The notes: generated from the sequence alone by a model not told the origin. Positions 11,917-21,253 are shown, counted from the stretch's first letter. The stretch is DNA of 64,000 nucleotides from Mesobacillus boroniphilus (GCF_018424685.1 NZ_QTKX01000002.1:682001-746000), one strand, 5' to 3'. Translations and numbers: made by a program.

Positions 11917-13428
11917 ATGGAAAATCGTCCACAGTGGGGAACGAGAGCAGGATTCATTCTTGCCGCGGTAGGATCGGCAGTCGGGTTGGGAAATATTTGG
12001 CGCTTTCCAGGAGTAGCCTATGAGAATGGAGGGGGAGCATTTTTCTTCCCATACTTGTTCGCGCTCTTGACAGCAGGTATTCCAATTCTGATATTAGAGT
12101 TTACACTAGGCCATAAGTATCGTGGTTCTGCACCGTTAAGCTTTGCAAGATTTAATAAAAAATCTGAATGGATTGGCTGGTGGCAGGTTGCTGTTTCCTT
12201 CGTGATCTCAACCTATTATGCAGTCATCATTGCCTGGGCGATGTCTTACGCCTATTTCTCGCTAAGCAAACAGTGGGGAGACGACCCTCTGACATTCCTA
12301 GTCGGTGATTATTTAAAAGTAGTTGACGCTGGTCAGGTTGGAAGTATCGTACCTGGTGTATTCCTTCCTTTGGTCATTGTATGGGTCATCACTCTTGGTA
12401 TTTTGCTCAAGGGAGTAAAGAAAGGGATCGAAGTTGCGAACAAAATTTTTATTCCGGCACTCGTCATTTTATTCTTTGTGATCGTAGTTCGCGCTTTAAC
12501 TCTAGATGGAGCTATTGATGGCGTAAATGCATTCTTTAAACCAGATTGGAGCCAAATCCTGAATGGTAAAGTTTGGGTTGCGGCGTATGGACAAATTTTC
12601 TTCAGTTTATCAATTGCTTTTGCAATCATGATCACTTATTCAAGTTATCTTCCGAAAAAATCTGATATCACAAATAATGCATTCATTACAGCGTTTGCTA
12701 ACTCTTCCTTTGAGTTGCTGGCTGGTATCGGGGTATTTGCTGCATTGGGCTTCATGGCAATGCAATCAGGTCAACCAGTTAACGAAGTAGTAAGCAAAGG
12801 TGTTATCCTTGCATTCGCGGTATTCCCGCAAATCATTAATGAACTGCCTGCATTCAGCGCGGCATTCGGAGTACTATTCTTCGTCAGCTTGACGCTTGCT
12901 GGACTGTCTTCATTGATTTCAATCGTTGAGACTTATGTAGCGGGTGTCCAGGACAAATTCAATGTTTCCCGTACAAAAGCTGTCCTAATCGGCGGCGGTC
13001 TATCTTCTTTGATTTCAATCCTGTTTGCGACTCAGGGAGGATTGAATTTCCTTGATTCAGCTGATGCTTTTATCAACAACTATGGTGTAGCTCTTGCTGG
13101 ACTTGTCCAGGTGGTATTCATTGCCTGGGTTGCCAAGGAACTTGACAGCCTTCGTGCACATGCTGATGGTGTCTCTGACATCCGCCTGGGAAGCTGGTGG
13201 AATATTTCACTTAAATATGTCACGCCTTTGGTACTTGGCGTCATGATGGTAATGAATATCATTACAGATATCAAAACAAGCTACGGCGGCTACCCGGTGA
13301 TGTTTAATGTTTACTCTGGATGGCTAGTGGCAATCGGTGCGATTGTAGCCGGATTCGTGTTCACTAACGCAAAGAAATGGGATAACTCACTTTATGAAAT
13401 TCCACAAGACAAGGGGGTTTCTAAATAA
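11917..13428 (+). CDS. Sodium-dependent amino-acid transporter, NSS (SNF) family
   Basis: A 503-residue, about 12-helix symporter of the neurotransmitter:sodium symporter family (LeuT fold). The signature of helix 1, AVGSAVGLGNIWRFP, is intact, including the unwound GLGN segment used in Na+ and substrate binding. The ATG at 11917 is preferred to one 27 bases upstream because AAGGGGG lies 7 bases before it and MENRPQWGTRAGF is the usual family start. It overlaps by one base a small-subunit gene of the MetS type, pointing to methionine or alanine import as in Corynebacterium MetPS; the substrate is inferred. Confidence 0.93.
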   Translation: MENRPQWGTRAGFILAAVGSAVGLGNIWRFPGVAYENGGGAFFFPYLFALLTAGIPILILEFTLGHKYRGSAPLSFARFNKKSEWIGWWQVAVSFVISTYYAVIIAWAMSYAYFSLSKQWGDDPLTFLVGDYLKVVDAGQVGSIVPGVFLPLVIVWVITLGILLKGVKKGIEVANKIFIPALVILFFVIVVRALTLDGAIDGVNAFFKPDWSQILNGKVWVAAYGQIFFSLSIAFAIMITYSSYLPKKSDITNNAFITAFANSSFELLAGIGVFAALGFMAMQSGQPVNEVVSKGVILAFAVFPQIINELPAFSAAFGVLFFVSLTLAGLSSLISIVETYVAGVQDKFNVSRTKAVLIGGGLSSLISILFATQGGLNFLDSADAFINNYGVALAGLVQVVFIAWVAKELDSLRAHADGVSDIRLGSWWNISLKYVTPLVLGVMMVMNIITDIKTSYGGYPVMFNVYSGWLVAIGAIVAGFVFTNAKKWDNSLYEIPQDKGVSK

Positions 13429-13529
13429 TGGACCTTAGTGCAGTAGTAATGATGGTTGTAGGTATGGTGATTATCTGGGGAGGACTTGCAGCGAGTGTCA
13501 TATATGCTGTAAGGAAAGCACGTTCATAA
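13428..13529 (+). CDS. metS: MetS-type small subunit of the NSS transporter (33 residues)
   Basis: A 33-residue single-span membrane peptide, starting MDLSAVVMMVVG and ending AVRKARS. Its ATG overlaps the transporter stop (TAATG), and AAGGGGG at 13411-13417 is a good ribosome site. Family knowledge: NSS importers of the MetP type need such a small partner (MetS). The sequence shows the membrane segment followed by positive charges, the usual topology. A terminator follows directly, so the pair is a bicistronic unit. Confidence 0.88.
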   Translation: MDLSAVVMMVVGMVIIWGGLAASVIYAVRKARS

Positions 13530-13537
13530 AATAGTAG

Positions 13538-13565
13538 GGCCAACCTGTTGAGGTTGGCCTTTTTA
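13538..13565 (+). terminator. Terminator between metS and convergent lytH
   Basis: Stem GGCCAACC/GGTTGGCC (13538-13545 with 13552-13559), 6-base loop and T5. Confidence 0.92.
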
Positions 13566-13567
13566 CT

Positions 13568-14563
13568 TTATTTTTTTTTCAACCTGGCTCTTTCTTGTCT
13601 TGCCCATAATTTCAAGTGAGGGTACGGATCAAATGACCATTCCGTATAGCCATTATCCTTATACATTCCGTAATGCAAGTGAGGAGGAAACTTTCCGCTT
13701 GTTCCCGGTGGGCCATACCCAGAGCTTCCAACACCGCCAATCACAGTGCCAGGCTCGACGATTTGTCCTACTTTAAGGTCCTTGGAGAAGCCACTCAAGT
13801 GCGCGAAATAGTGATAGGTGTTATTGATGTCACGAATGCCCACACGCCATCCGCCATACTTGTTCCACCCCTTCATTTCAACGATTCCGTATCCTGTCGC
13901 ACGTACAGGCACTCCATAGCCAGCAAAAATATCTGTTCCTTCATGAATCCGTCTGCCGCCCCAGCCTCGGGCGTCACCCCACGTATTGTTATAGCTGTGG
14001 TTGCTTCTTAGTGGCATAGGAAAGACATGAGTATCAAGGTCTAGACGTCCGAAATGTCTGTAAATCATCGCTTTGCCAATTATGATACCAACTGTTTTAT
14101 CACGCTTATAGTAATTCCAAAGGCCAATTTTTATATTCTCATGGTCTGTCCCGTAAGTTAAGAGGTACTGGGCAAATGCCTGCAGCACATCTTCATCGTC
14201 CTTCAGGCTCGCTTTGCCGTCCCCGTTCCCGTCGAATCCAATCCCATTGAAAAATTGAATGGAGACAGGATTATTATCCTCAAGATTAGGATTCAGAAGT
14301 CCAGCCCACTCTTCGGGTTTAAAATAAACCCCGGCAATCCCTTCTGCCTTGGGTAAATCCTTTCGTGCCTGGCGGACATTCCGCTCATACTGATCCACCG
14401 CGGCAATATAATACCAGGGAATCTGGGTAACAGCTTCTACTTTGGTATAGAGTTCCATTCTTTTTTTATAAACATCTTCGTCCTGCTCTGCTGCAGATGC
14501 TTGATCCACAGAAAGGACAGGGCATAGTAAAAAAAGAACAATAACTGCTTTAAGGAATTTCAC
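13568..14563 (-). CDS. lytH: LytH, M23-family peptidoglycan endopeptidase of sporulation
   Basis: A 331-residue exported protein: signal peptide (about 1-24, cleavage near ASAAEQ), an N-terminal domain of unclear function, and a C-terminal LytM/M23 domain (about 190-310). Zinc ligands are visible: His207 and Asp211 in HEGTD, and His295/His297 in HLHYG. In B. subtilis LytH trims stem peptides of spore cortex peptidoglycan to single L-alanine and is made in the mother cell. Residues 111-122 form an EF-hand-like DxNxDG loop. The GTG start follows AAGGGAGG. In B. subtilis yunB is next to it; here the two transporter units intervene. Confidence 0.93.
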   Translation of the reverse strand: MKFLKAVIVLFLLCPVLSVDQASAAEQDEDVYKKRMELYTKVEAVTQIPWYYIAAVDQYERNVRQARKDLPKAEGIAGVYFKPEEWAGLLNPNLEDNNPVSIQFFNGIGFDGNGDGKASLKDDEDVLQAFAQYLLTYGTDHENIKIGLWNYYKRDKTVGIIIGKAMIYRHFGRLDLDTHVFPMPLRSNHSYNNTWGDARGWGGRRIHEGTDIFAGYGVPVRATGYGIVEMKGWNKYGGWRVGIRDINNTYHYFAHLSGFSKDLKVGQIVEPGTVIGGVGSSGYGPPGTSGKFPPHLHYGMYKDNGYTEWSFDPYPHLKLWARQERARLKKK

Positions 14564-14644
14564 CGTAATCCTCCCTTCAAATTATGACTCCTTTATTTTC
14601 CAGCGCCAGCGTACTTTTTTGGGAAAATCGGCTATGCGCTTTTC

Positions 14645-14860
14645 TTTGTCTAGCTCCAGCGCCTAACCAGTTTTCGTCACTGAGTTCGCTCCTCGATTAT
14701 CTTGCGAGAAGCGTTAGCTTTGAGCAGCTCGAGTCATTTGTCTAGCTACGGCTCCTAACTCCTCGAGACGCTTCGGTCCTGCCAATGAAATCAAAGAGCG
14801 ACATCACTGTCAGGCCCTCCATCGCTTGTCGAGGCTGACCAAGGCGCTTACGCTTTTCTT
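14645..14860. repeat. Dispersed intergenic element, degenerate copy A
   Basis: Shares long stretches with the elements at 32550 and 44097: the left part TTTGTCTAGCTCCAGCGCC, the CTCGAGACGC block, TTCGGTCCTGCCAATGAA, CAGGCCCTCCA and the right end GGCTGACCAAGGCGCTTACG. The left motif occurs twice (near 14646 and 14739), so this looks like a partial copy joined to a shortened one. It fills the gap between lytH and the lipA promoter. No coding frame. Confidence 0.8.
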
Positions 14861-14927
14861 GTTATAGTTTGCGATGATGGGGATTTTTCATAAATATCAA
14901 ATAATGGTAATCCCAAGTTTATCGTAC

Positions 14928-14956
14928 TTGTCGATATTTTTTCGTTGTGGTAAAGT
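14928..14956 (+). promoter_or_regulatory. Probable lipA promoter
   Basis: TTGTCG (14928-14933), 17-base spacer, TAAAGT (14951-14956), about 78 bases before the ATG. Confidence 0.55.
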
Positions 14957-15033
14957 GACATCAGAAGCTGTATACCGGCCTTGATTTTTACATGGTGTTC
15001 TTGATGTAATGCAGCAGGAATGGAGTGAAAATA

Positions 15034-15948
15034 ATGAGCAAAAAAGAGGTACAGAGAAAGCCTGATTGGCTGAAAATAAAGTTAAATACGAATGAAAACT
15101 ATACTGGCTTGAAAAAGATGATGCGCGAGAAAAACTTACATACTGTTTGTGAAGAAGCCAAATGCCCGAACATCCATGAGTGCTGGGCAGTAAGAAGGAC
15201 CGCTACCTTCATGATCCTTGGGGATGTATGTACGCGTGCATGCCGTTTTTGTGCGGTTAAAACTGGTCTACCGACTGAGCTTGACTGGCAGGAACCAGAA
15301 AGAGTGGCTGATTCAGTGACACTTATGAACCTGAAGCACGTCGTCGTAACTGCCGTTGCCCGCGATGACCTGAAGGATGGGGGAGCAGCTGTTTTTGCGG
15401 AGACGGTAAGAGCGATCCGCAGGAAAAATCCGTTTACCTCTATCGAAGTATTGCCATCTGACATGGGCGGTGTGTTGGAAAATCTCCAAGCATTGATGGA
15501 TGCCCGTCCAGATATCCTGAACCACAACATAGAAACTGTTAAGCGTTTGACGCCAAGAATTCGTGCTCGTGCTACTTATGAGCGTTCACTTGAGTTCCTG
15601 CGCCGTGCGAAGGAAATGCAGCCGGATATCCCGACGAAATCCAGCATCATGGTTGGATTAGGTGAAACGAATGAAGAATTGATTGAAGCAATGGATGATT
15701 TACGTGCAAACAATGTGGACATCCTTACGCTGGGACAGTATTTACAGCCATCCAAAAAGCATCTTGAGGTTCAAAAATACTACCATCCAGATGAGTTTGC
15801 CGAGCTCAGGGAAATCGCGCTTGAAAAAGGCTTCAGCCATTGCGAAGCAGGTCCTCTTGTTCGTTCATCCTATCATGCAGATGAGCAGGTTAATTCAGCA
15901 GCAAAACATAAACAACAGCTTGCAGAGCAGGAAGCCAAGCAGGCGTAA
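15034..15948 (+). CDS. lipA: Lipoyl synthase
   Basis: A radical-SAM enzyme of 304 residues that inserts two sulfur atoms into protein-bound octanoyl groups, making the lipoyl cofactor of 2-oxoacid dehydrogenases and the glycine cleavage system. Both cluster sites are complete: auxiliary cluster C39-C44-C50 ([12 protein letters not shown]) and radical-SAM C66-C70-C73 (CTRACRFC). The C-terminal RSSYHADEQ motif is present. The ATG at 15034 gives the conserved [17 protein letters not shown] start after GGAGTG; a GTG 9 bases upstream is a poorer choice. The enzyme depends on Fe-S supply from the nearby suf operon. Confidence 0.98.
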   Translation: MSKKEVQRKPDWLKIKLNTNENYTGLKKMMREKNLHTVCEEAKCPNIHECWAVRRTATFMILGDVCTRACRFCAVKTGLPTELDWQEPERVADSVTLMNLKHVVVTAVARDDLKDGGAAVFAETVRAIRRKNPFTSIEVLPSDMGGVLENLQALMDARPDILNHNIETVKRLTPRIRARATYERSLEFLRRAKEMQPDIPTKSSIMVGLGETNEELIEAMDDLRANNVDILTLGQYLQPSKKHLEVQKYYHPDEFAELREIALEKGFSHCEAGPLVRSSYHADEQVNSAAKHKQQLAEQEAKQA

Positions 15949-15955
15949 TTTAAAG

Positions 15956-15988
15956 AAGAGTTCAGCAATCATATGCTGAACTCTTTTA
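15956..15988. terminator. Bidirectional terminator between lipA and the yutC-like gene
   Basis: A 12-bp perfect stem (15956-15967 with 15974-15985), with T's on the plus side and A's on the other, suited to both converging genes. Confidence 0.9.
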
Positions 15989-15990
15989 TG

Positions 15991-16689
15991 TTATTTGCCC
16001 TGTTTCATTTGAGTAGAAATATCGTCTTTGTCCGTTTCTTCGTTCAATTCGCCCTTGGCTTCACCATTCGCATTTTCACCAGTGCTCATGTCACGGCCTT
16101 GAGGAGATTTAAGCATTTGTTTGACGACTCCATCAATTAACTCATCAACATCCCTGCTATCTGTATCGAGTGAGGCAAAGTTCTCAACTTCATTGCGCAG
16201 GCTTGTATCGTCTGAAACGTAAACATGGAACCAACGCGGAACCACTGACATCGCCATTCGTTTCACCTGGTCCGCGGTCTGGTCGCGGTTTTCAGAGTCT
16301 GTTTCATATACAATCAGCACTTCTTCATCAGTCACGAGTGTAGAAACATCATCTACATTCTGTGCCATCAAACTAAACCTGCCAATCATGTCCGCAATTT
16401 GCTCGCGGTCGATTGATTGATATGCATTCTCCATATTGTCCGCGCCCATTACACCTGTTTTCTGATGGCGCACATAACCGAAGTCCTCGCTTCTATCCTT
16501 GAATCCTTTTCGTCCATCTTCGTTGTATAAGTCTGGACGCTGGTCATTGACATTCAATGTATTCCCGCTCTGCTGGTAAATACCAGTCCTGCCATCACGA
16601 TCTCCAGGTGAGGCATTATTATCTGCTGCCGCGCAGCCAGTCAAAGCAACTGTTCCGCAAATGCCAAGAGCCATTATTGCTTTTTTCAA
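15991..16689 (-). CDS. yutC: YhcN/YlaJ-family sporulation lipoprotein (YutC-like)
   Basis: A 232-residue lipoprotein with signal peptide and lipobox LTGC (Cys near residue 19), an Asp/Asn/Gly-rich spacer and a YhcN/YlaJ domain (about residues 85-185). Members associate with the spore inner membrane; some affect germination or outgrowth. TTG start after AGGGGGTG. CATTCTA on the minus strand (complement of 16710-16716) could be a sigma-G-type -10, but no convincing -35 was found. The acidic C-terminal tail is not conserved. Position next to lipA matches B. subtilis yutC. Confidence 0.87.
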   Translation of the reverse strand: MKKAIMALGICGTVALTGCAAADNNASPGDRDGRTGIYQQSGNTLNVNDQRPDLYNEDGRKGFKDRSEDFGYVRHQKTGVMGADNMENAYQSIDREQIADMIGRFSLMAQNVDDVSTLVTDEEVLIVYETDSENRDQTADQVKRMAMSVVPRWFHVYVSDDTSLRNEVENFASLDTDSRDVDELIDGVVKQMLKSPQGRDMSTGENANGEAKGELNEETDKDDISTQMKQGK

Positions 16690-16846
16690 TTAAAACACCC
16701 CCTAATCATTAGAATGGCTTTGAAATTATTTTTTTTGCTTAGTAATTGATGGGGAATAAGTTATAATTAAGAAAAGTGCAAGCGCTAAGGCTTGCCAATA
16801 GACAGAGAACTATTCAGACGTTACGGAAAAAGAGGTGGACCTACCG

Positions 16847-17128
16847 ATGATTTGCATCAATAATCTATGCTATGAAATTGTGGACGAAAACAGGGATGGC
16901 TTTAATGAGGAAGCCTTTCGCGCCAGATACAGCGAGATTTTAACGAAATATGACTATATTGTTGGCGACTGGGGATATGGACAGCTACGGTTAAGAGGCT
17001 TTTTCGATGATCAAAACCAGAAGTCAACTTTCGATACGAAAATCAGTACCGTCAGCGAGTACTTATATGAGTATTGCAATTTTGGCTGTGCTTATTTTGT
17101 CGCTAAGAAAGTAGCAAAACAAGGATAA
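16847..17128 (+). CDS. yutD: YutD family protein (DUF1027)
   Basis: A 93-residue conserved Firmicutes protein of unknown function; the family motif VGDWGYGQLRLRGFF and the C-terminal YEYCNFGCAYF are intact. The ATG at 16847 (MICINNLCYEIV) is chosen over an in-frame GTG at 16835 because AGAGGTGG lies 8 bases upstream of it. TATAAT at 16762-16767 may be its -10. A strong terminator follows. Confidence 0.9.
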   Translation: MICINNLCYEIVDENRDGFNEEAFRARYSEILTKYDYIVGDWGYGQLRLRGFFDDQNQKSTFDTKISTVSEYLYEYCNFGCAYFVAKKVAKQG

Positions 17129-17138
17129 TACTAAAAAA

Positions 17139-17175
17139 ACAGACCTGGATGAAATTGATCCAGGTCTGTTTTTGT
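17139..17175. terminator. Terminator after yutD
   Basis: A 12-bp perfect stem (17139-17150 with 17158-17169), a 7-base loop, A's before and T's after. It could act on both strands. Confidence 0.93.
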
Positions 17176-17249
17176 CTGGAAGAGAGTCAGGAAAAATGTT
17201 CCGAACATGAAGAAATGCTCCGAGCAACTGCAAGGAGCATTCTTCATAC

Positions 17250-17537
17250 TTATAAATCACTATACGGCGGCTGTTCACTTTCACTCGGGTCATCATGGGT
17301 TGGGTGGGCACCCGCTTCTTTACGCGGTGTTCCTTGATGAAGGGACTTGAACTCGTAGTTGAAGTTGCTGTATGATCGCTGTCCCTCACGCCAAGGAGTG
17401 CTCTTGCCTTCTACTGGTTCATCTTTCCTGAACGGAGAGCCATAGGGACCCTCAGGATAATCTTCAGCCGATATATAGTTTTTTTGCGCTTCTACATTTG
17501 AAAAATCAGAGTATTTCTCACTGTCTTCCTTACTCAT
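17250..17537 (-). CDS. Conserved small soluble Bacillaceae protein, function unknown
   Basis: A 95-residue hydrophilic protein with no membrane segment. It is rich in charged and aromatic residues: EKYSDFSNVEAQKN near the start, TPWREGQR and FNYEFKSLHQ in the middle, HPTHDDP near the end. I recognise similar sequences in other Bacillus genomes annotated only as cytosolic protein. AAGGTGAG lies 6 bases before the ATG. It is followed on the same strand by DUF3055 and glpX, with gaps that allow separate transcription. Confidence 0.75.
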   Translation of the reverse strand: MSKEDSEKYSDFSNVEAQKNYISAEDYPEGPYGSPFRKDEPVEGKSTPWREGQRSYSNFNYEFKSLHQGTPRKEAGAHPTHDDPSESEQPPYSDL

Positions 17538-17614
17538 GAACTCACCTTCTTTTGCTTGTTGTCCTTTTAGTATTTCTTAGTAAAGACAAATCAAACAAAC
17601 AGTTCGTTCCAGAT

Positions 17615-17881
17615 TTAAAGAATCGGTCGCAGGAATGAGCGAAGTTCTTCCGCGTCTTCTTCAGAAAGGTTGTAGGCAAATTCAAGATAACCTTCTTCAT
17701 CAAGATCATCCTGGCCGAGGATGGCGAATCGGCTTCCCTGGATATCCATCACGATACTCTTTCCATAATAACGGCTAGTTTGCAAGATGGCCAGGTCAAA
17801 GCGCTGGTTATCACCTACAAAGCTTACATAACGCGTTTTTGTTTCTTCGGCTTCATCGTATAAAAAAAATTGATCGGTCAT
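17615..17881 (-). CDS. DUF3055 family protein
   Basis: An 88-residue conserved protein, acidic and soluble. FFLYDEAEETKTRYV at the N-terminus and DLDEEGYLEFAY, then LSEEDAEELRSFL, at the C-terminus are typical of DUF3055. Function unknown. AGGAGGAT precedes the ATG. It lies 30 bases downstream of glpX on the same strand, so read-through is possible. Confidence 0.85.
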   Translation of the reverse strand: MTDQFFLYDEAEETKTRYVSFVGDNQRFDLAILQTSRYYGKSIVMDIQGSRFAILGQDDLDEEGYLEFAYNLSEEDAEELRSFLRPIL

Positions 17882-17911
17882 CGTGATCCTCCTAAAATGT
17901 ATGTATCTATT

Positions 17912-18880
17912 CTATACCATCACAAGATGCGGCTTGTGCTCAAGGTGATGGTGTGCTGTGATGTAACGGACAGTTTTGGTTTTTGAACGCATGACAATTG
18001 AATGTGTTTCTACAAGGTCTCCGCCGAGGAAACGGACTCCGTCAAGCAATTCACCACTCGAAACCCCAGTCGCGGCAAAAATCGCATCGTCCCCAGAAAC
18101 AAGGTCAGTGAGCATCAGCAATTGTCTTGGATCCTTCAAGCCCATTGCAATGCAGCGCTCTTCTTCCTCTAACGTCTGCGGTACGAGCCTTGCTTGCATA
18201 TCGCCGCCCAGAGCTTTAATGGCTGCAGCCGAAATGACTCCCTCTGGTGCACCGCCTGTTCCCACGAAAAGATCAACACCTGTATGTGGCAGGGCAGTCG
18301 CAATCGACGCACCTACGTCACCATCGCCGAACAGCTTTACTCTGGCACCTTTTAGCCTTACACGCTCAATCAGATCATCGTGGCGGTCACGTTCCTGAAT
18401 GATGACGGTTAAATCCTGGATTCGTTTATTGTTGGCTTCTGCAACGATTTCTATCGTCTTCTCAATTGGATCATCAAGATTGATTTTGCCAGCGGCGTTT
18501 TTGCCAACAGCGATTTTTTGCATGTACATGTCAGGTGCATGAAGAAGGGTGCCTTTGTCGGCGACCGCAATGACGGCCATTGCATTATTATGTCCCTTGG
18601 CGACAATATTCGTCCCTTCCAGCGGGTCAACCGCGATATCAACTTTAGGACCCATTTTTGTGCCAAGCCTTTCTCCTATATAAAGCATCGGAGCCTCATC
18701 CAATTCCCCTTCACCAATAACGACAATCCCATCCATATTGACTGAATCGAACATCTTGCGCATTGCAGTTGTTGCTGCATCATCCGCTTCATTTTTCTTG
18801 CCGCGTCCCATCCACTGGGCAGATGCCAGCGCGGCAGCCTCCGTAACTCTGACGATTTCAAGTGCCAATTCGCGTTCCAA
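17912..18880 (-). CDS. glpX: GlpX, class II fructose-1,6-bisphosphatase
   Basis: A 322-residue gluconeogenic enzyme hydrolysing fructose 1,6-bisphosphate. Class II motifs are visible: [43 protein letters not shown] and [14 protein letters not shown]. The TTG start at 18880 ([12 protein letters not shown]) is chosen because GGAGGAG (complement of 18887-18893) sits 6 bases upstream and the protein then matches Bacillus YwjI/GlpX. Upstream ATG/GTG codons overlap or precede that ribosome site. The promoter must lie between here and the repeat array that starts at 19021. Confidence 0.95.
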   Translation of the reverse strand: MERELALEIVRVTEAAALASAQWMGRGKKNEADDAATTAMRKMFDSVNMDGIVVIGEGELDEAPMLYIGERLGTKMGPKVDIAVDPLEGTNIVAKGHNNAMAVIAVADKGTLLHAPDMYMQKIAVGKNAAGKINLDDPIEKTIEIVAEANNKRIQDLTVIIQERDRHDDLIERVRLKGARVKLFGDGDVGASIATALPHTGVDLFVGTGGAPEGVISAAAIKALGGDMQARLVPQTLEEEERCIAMGLKDPRQLLMLTDLVSGDDAIFAATGVSSGELLDGVRFLGGDLVETHSIVMRSKTKTVRYITAHHHLEHKPHLVMV

Positions 18881-19020
18881 ATGTTTCTCCTCCATTTTCG
18901 ACAGCATTCTCACTCATCATCAATCTTACCAGAAAAACAATCATTTCTGAATTTTTCATGGATTTTTTATGGTTTGAAAAAAGGCGTTGTAAGACTCAAT
19001 AAGATCAAGCACCATATTAA

Positions 19021-19726
19021 GACAGTTTTGTCGGAGGAGAGGGAAAGCTGTCAGAAGCAGCATCAAGTTCGGACAGGTTTGTTCGAGAAAGAGGGAAAGC
19101 TGTCAGAAGCAGCATCAAGTTCGGACAGCTTTGGTCAAGAAAGAGGAAAAGCTGTCTTAATAAATCCGTAATTATGACAGGTTTGGAGTAGAAATAGAAA
19201 AAGCTGTCAAGAAAACCTCGTAATTATGACAGGTTTGGAGGAGAAGTAGAAAAAGCTGTCAAGAAAACCTCATAATTATGACAGGTTTGGAGGAGAAGCG
19301 AGAAAAGCTGTCAAGAAAACCTCATAATTATGACAGGTTTGGAGGAGAAGCGAGAAAAGCTGTCAAGAAAACCTCATAATTATGACAGGTTTGGAGGAGA
19401 AGTAGAAAAGCTGTCAAGAAAACCTCGTAATTATGACAGGTTTGGAGGAGAAGTAGAAAAAGCTGTCAAGAAAACCTCGTAATTATGACAGGTTTGGAGG
19501 AGAAGTAGAAAAGCTGTCAAGAAAACCTCGTAATTATGACAGGTTTGAAGGAGAAGGAAGAAAAGCTGTCAAAATAAAGCGGGAATTAAGACAGGTTTGA
19601 AGGAGAAGCAGGAAAAACTGTCAAAATAAAGCCGGAATTGTGACAGGTTTGAAGGTCAAACAGGAAAAGCTGTCAAGATAACTCCATTATTAAGACAGGT
19701 TTGAAGTAGATGTGATCAAACCTGTC
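19021..19726. repeat. 52-bp-period stem-loop array 1, 14 units
   Basis: Each unit begins GACAGGTTTG and about 20 bases later closes with AAAGCTGTC, so it can fold as a short imperfect hairpin. A 19-base linker then follows (typically AAGAAAACCTCGTAATTAT). Unit starts are 19021, 19072, 19124, 19176, 19228, 19280, 19332, 19384, 19435, 19487, 19538, 19590, 19642 and 19694, so every step is 51 or 52. Central units are nearly identical and outer ones diverge. The period is not a multiple of three, so this is not protein. It lies between divergent glpX and the EAL gene, with about 215 further non-coding bases before the latter. Confidence 0.93.
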
Positions 19727-19941
19727 AAAATAAAGCTAGAATCACGCAGACTTCTAAACAAAAAACTATGCCCACCTCTCCAAATCGATAAATAATACAT
19801 TCCAACCCCCTTCTCCACATTCCCACCATAAAAAAGAGTAAAAATATTTCGAAATAACTATCTAGGAAAAAAGGTCTATTTTAGCTAAATATGGTACAAT
19901 TAAGAAAAAGTTCTAGTCATCGTCTGAGAGGATTGAAACCT

Positions 19942-21231
19942 ATGGCCCGCCGTGTTACTAGCATTTTATACAACCTGCTTGGTTGGGGAAAAATAATGTT
20001 GCCGCATTCATCAATTCGTTATTACCCTCCTCAGTTCATTTTGCGAAACCCTGTTGTCTCAGGGGTGAAGAAAGCTTTCAACAGTGGCTTTGAAGTTGCT
20101 GTTATTGCATACACAATTAAGAATCACCAGGAGCTTGCTTCGCAGCTTGGTGAGGAGAGCTGGAAGTTTCATAAGGCTTTGAAACGGCATTTCAAAATCG
20201 TTATTGAAAAAGAAATCGACAAAGAGGACATGATTGTCCTGCATGATTACTATAGCGACAGTCTGAGCCTGTTTATGCGGATTGACCATAATAGGTACTG
20301 TATTTCTGAAATTGATGCGAAAATGAAAAAAATCCTCAGGGAAGCGGAGAGTAGGATTTTTCATGAGTATCCTACTGTCCAGCCTATCTTTGATACAGGT
20401 TTTATTTTTATTGATAAATCGGTGGGCTCTGTTCACGGTGCTGTATTAAAGGCACACCAGCAAGCCTTTGCGATGGCTGAAAAACGAATCCAAACCGAAT
20501 TTAATGAAATGGTTTATGAAATGAAAAGAATTATCGCGCAGCAAAATATCAAGCTTTTAGCGCAGCCTATCATAGACGTTGCGACTAAGGAAATCCGGGC
20601 GTGGGAGATGCTGACCAGAGGACCGGAGGGAACTGCACTTGAGAGCCCATTGCAGCTTTTCTCTGTTGCACGGCAGACGAATACGCTCTATGACCTAGAA
20701 ATGATCGTATTGAGAAAAACGCTGGACCAAATCACTTCAACTGGCTGCCTGGATGATATCTTTATCAACTTTACGCCGATCACCCTCGGGAATTCCCGAT
20801 TCGTCCGGGACCTGAAAAACATGATGCAATCATATGACAACATCCAGCCAAATCAGATCACTTTAGAAATTACCGAGAGGGACTCGATTGAGGGAATCGA
20901 GAATTTTATCTATAATATAAAGGTGTTAAGAGGAATGGGAATTAAAATAGCGGTTGATGATACTGGAGCGGGATATGCCAGCTTGAATACGATCAGTGAA
21001 ATCATGCCGGATGTCATCAAAATCGACCGTTCTGTCATCGAAAATATTGATAAGAACTCTGTGAAAGAGTCAATGCTGAAAGGGCTGCTGCTTGTTGCAA
21101 GGGAAGCGGGGTCCACGGTCATTGCGGAAGGAATCGAAAATGAGCATGAAGCATCGGTCCTCTCACGGAACAAGGTTGAACTGGCACAAGGTTATTTTTA
21201 TGCCCGTCCTGGATTACTGAAAACCGTCTAG
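19942..21231 (+). CDS. EAL-domain c-di-GMP phosphodiesterase with degenerate GGDEF domain
   Basis: A protein of about 429 residues. The N-terminal domain (about 45-195) resembles a GGDEF fold, but the catalytic loop reads HDYYSDSL, so cyclase activity is not expected. The C-terminal EAL domain (about 200-425) keeps the metal and catalytic set: EML in place of EAL, NFTPITL, EITERD, VDDTGAGY, IKIDRS, EGIEN and AQGYFYARP. It should hydrolyse c-di-GMP. No membrane segment is seen. Start uncertain: ATG 19942 has AGAGG 10 bases upstream; an ATG at 19891 lies in promoter-like sequence. It is upstream of yutE by 22 bases, likely co-transcribed. Confidence 0.87.
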   Translation: MARRVTSILYNLLGWGKIMLPHSSIRYYPPQFILRNPVVSGVKKAFNSGFEVAVIAYTIKNHQELASQLGEESWKFHKALKRHFKIVIEKEIDKEDMIVLHDYYSDSLSLFMRIDHNRYCISEIDAKMKKILREAESRIFHEYPTVQPIFDTGFIFIDKSVGSVHGAVLKAHQQAFAMAEKRIQTEFNEMVYEMKRIIAQQNIKLLAQPIIDVATKEIRAWEMLTRGPEGTALESPLQLFSVARQTNTLYDLEMIVLRKTLDQITSTGCLDDIFINFTPITLGNSRFVRDLKNMMQSYDNIQPNQITLEITERDSIEGIENFIYNIKVLRGMGIKIAVDDTGAGYASLNTISEIMPDVIKIDRSVIENIDKNSVKESMLKGLLLVAREAGSTVIAEGIENEHEASVLSRNKVELAQGYFYARPGLLKTV

Positions 21232-21253
21232 CATCTTTATGAGGTGATAATGA

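Noticed and set aside
18881..19171. Open frame across the glpX leader and the first units of array 1
   Set aside because: It begins inside the glpX start region and reads through repeats; no ribosome site.
19021..19726. CRISPR-like array
   Set aside because: The parts between repeats are themselves repeated, not unique spacers, each unit carries an internal inverted repeat, and no cas genes are present.
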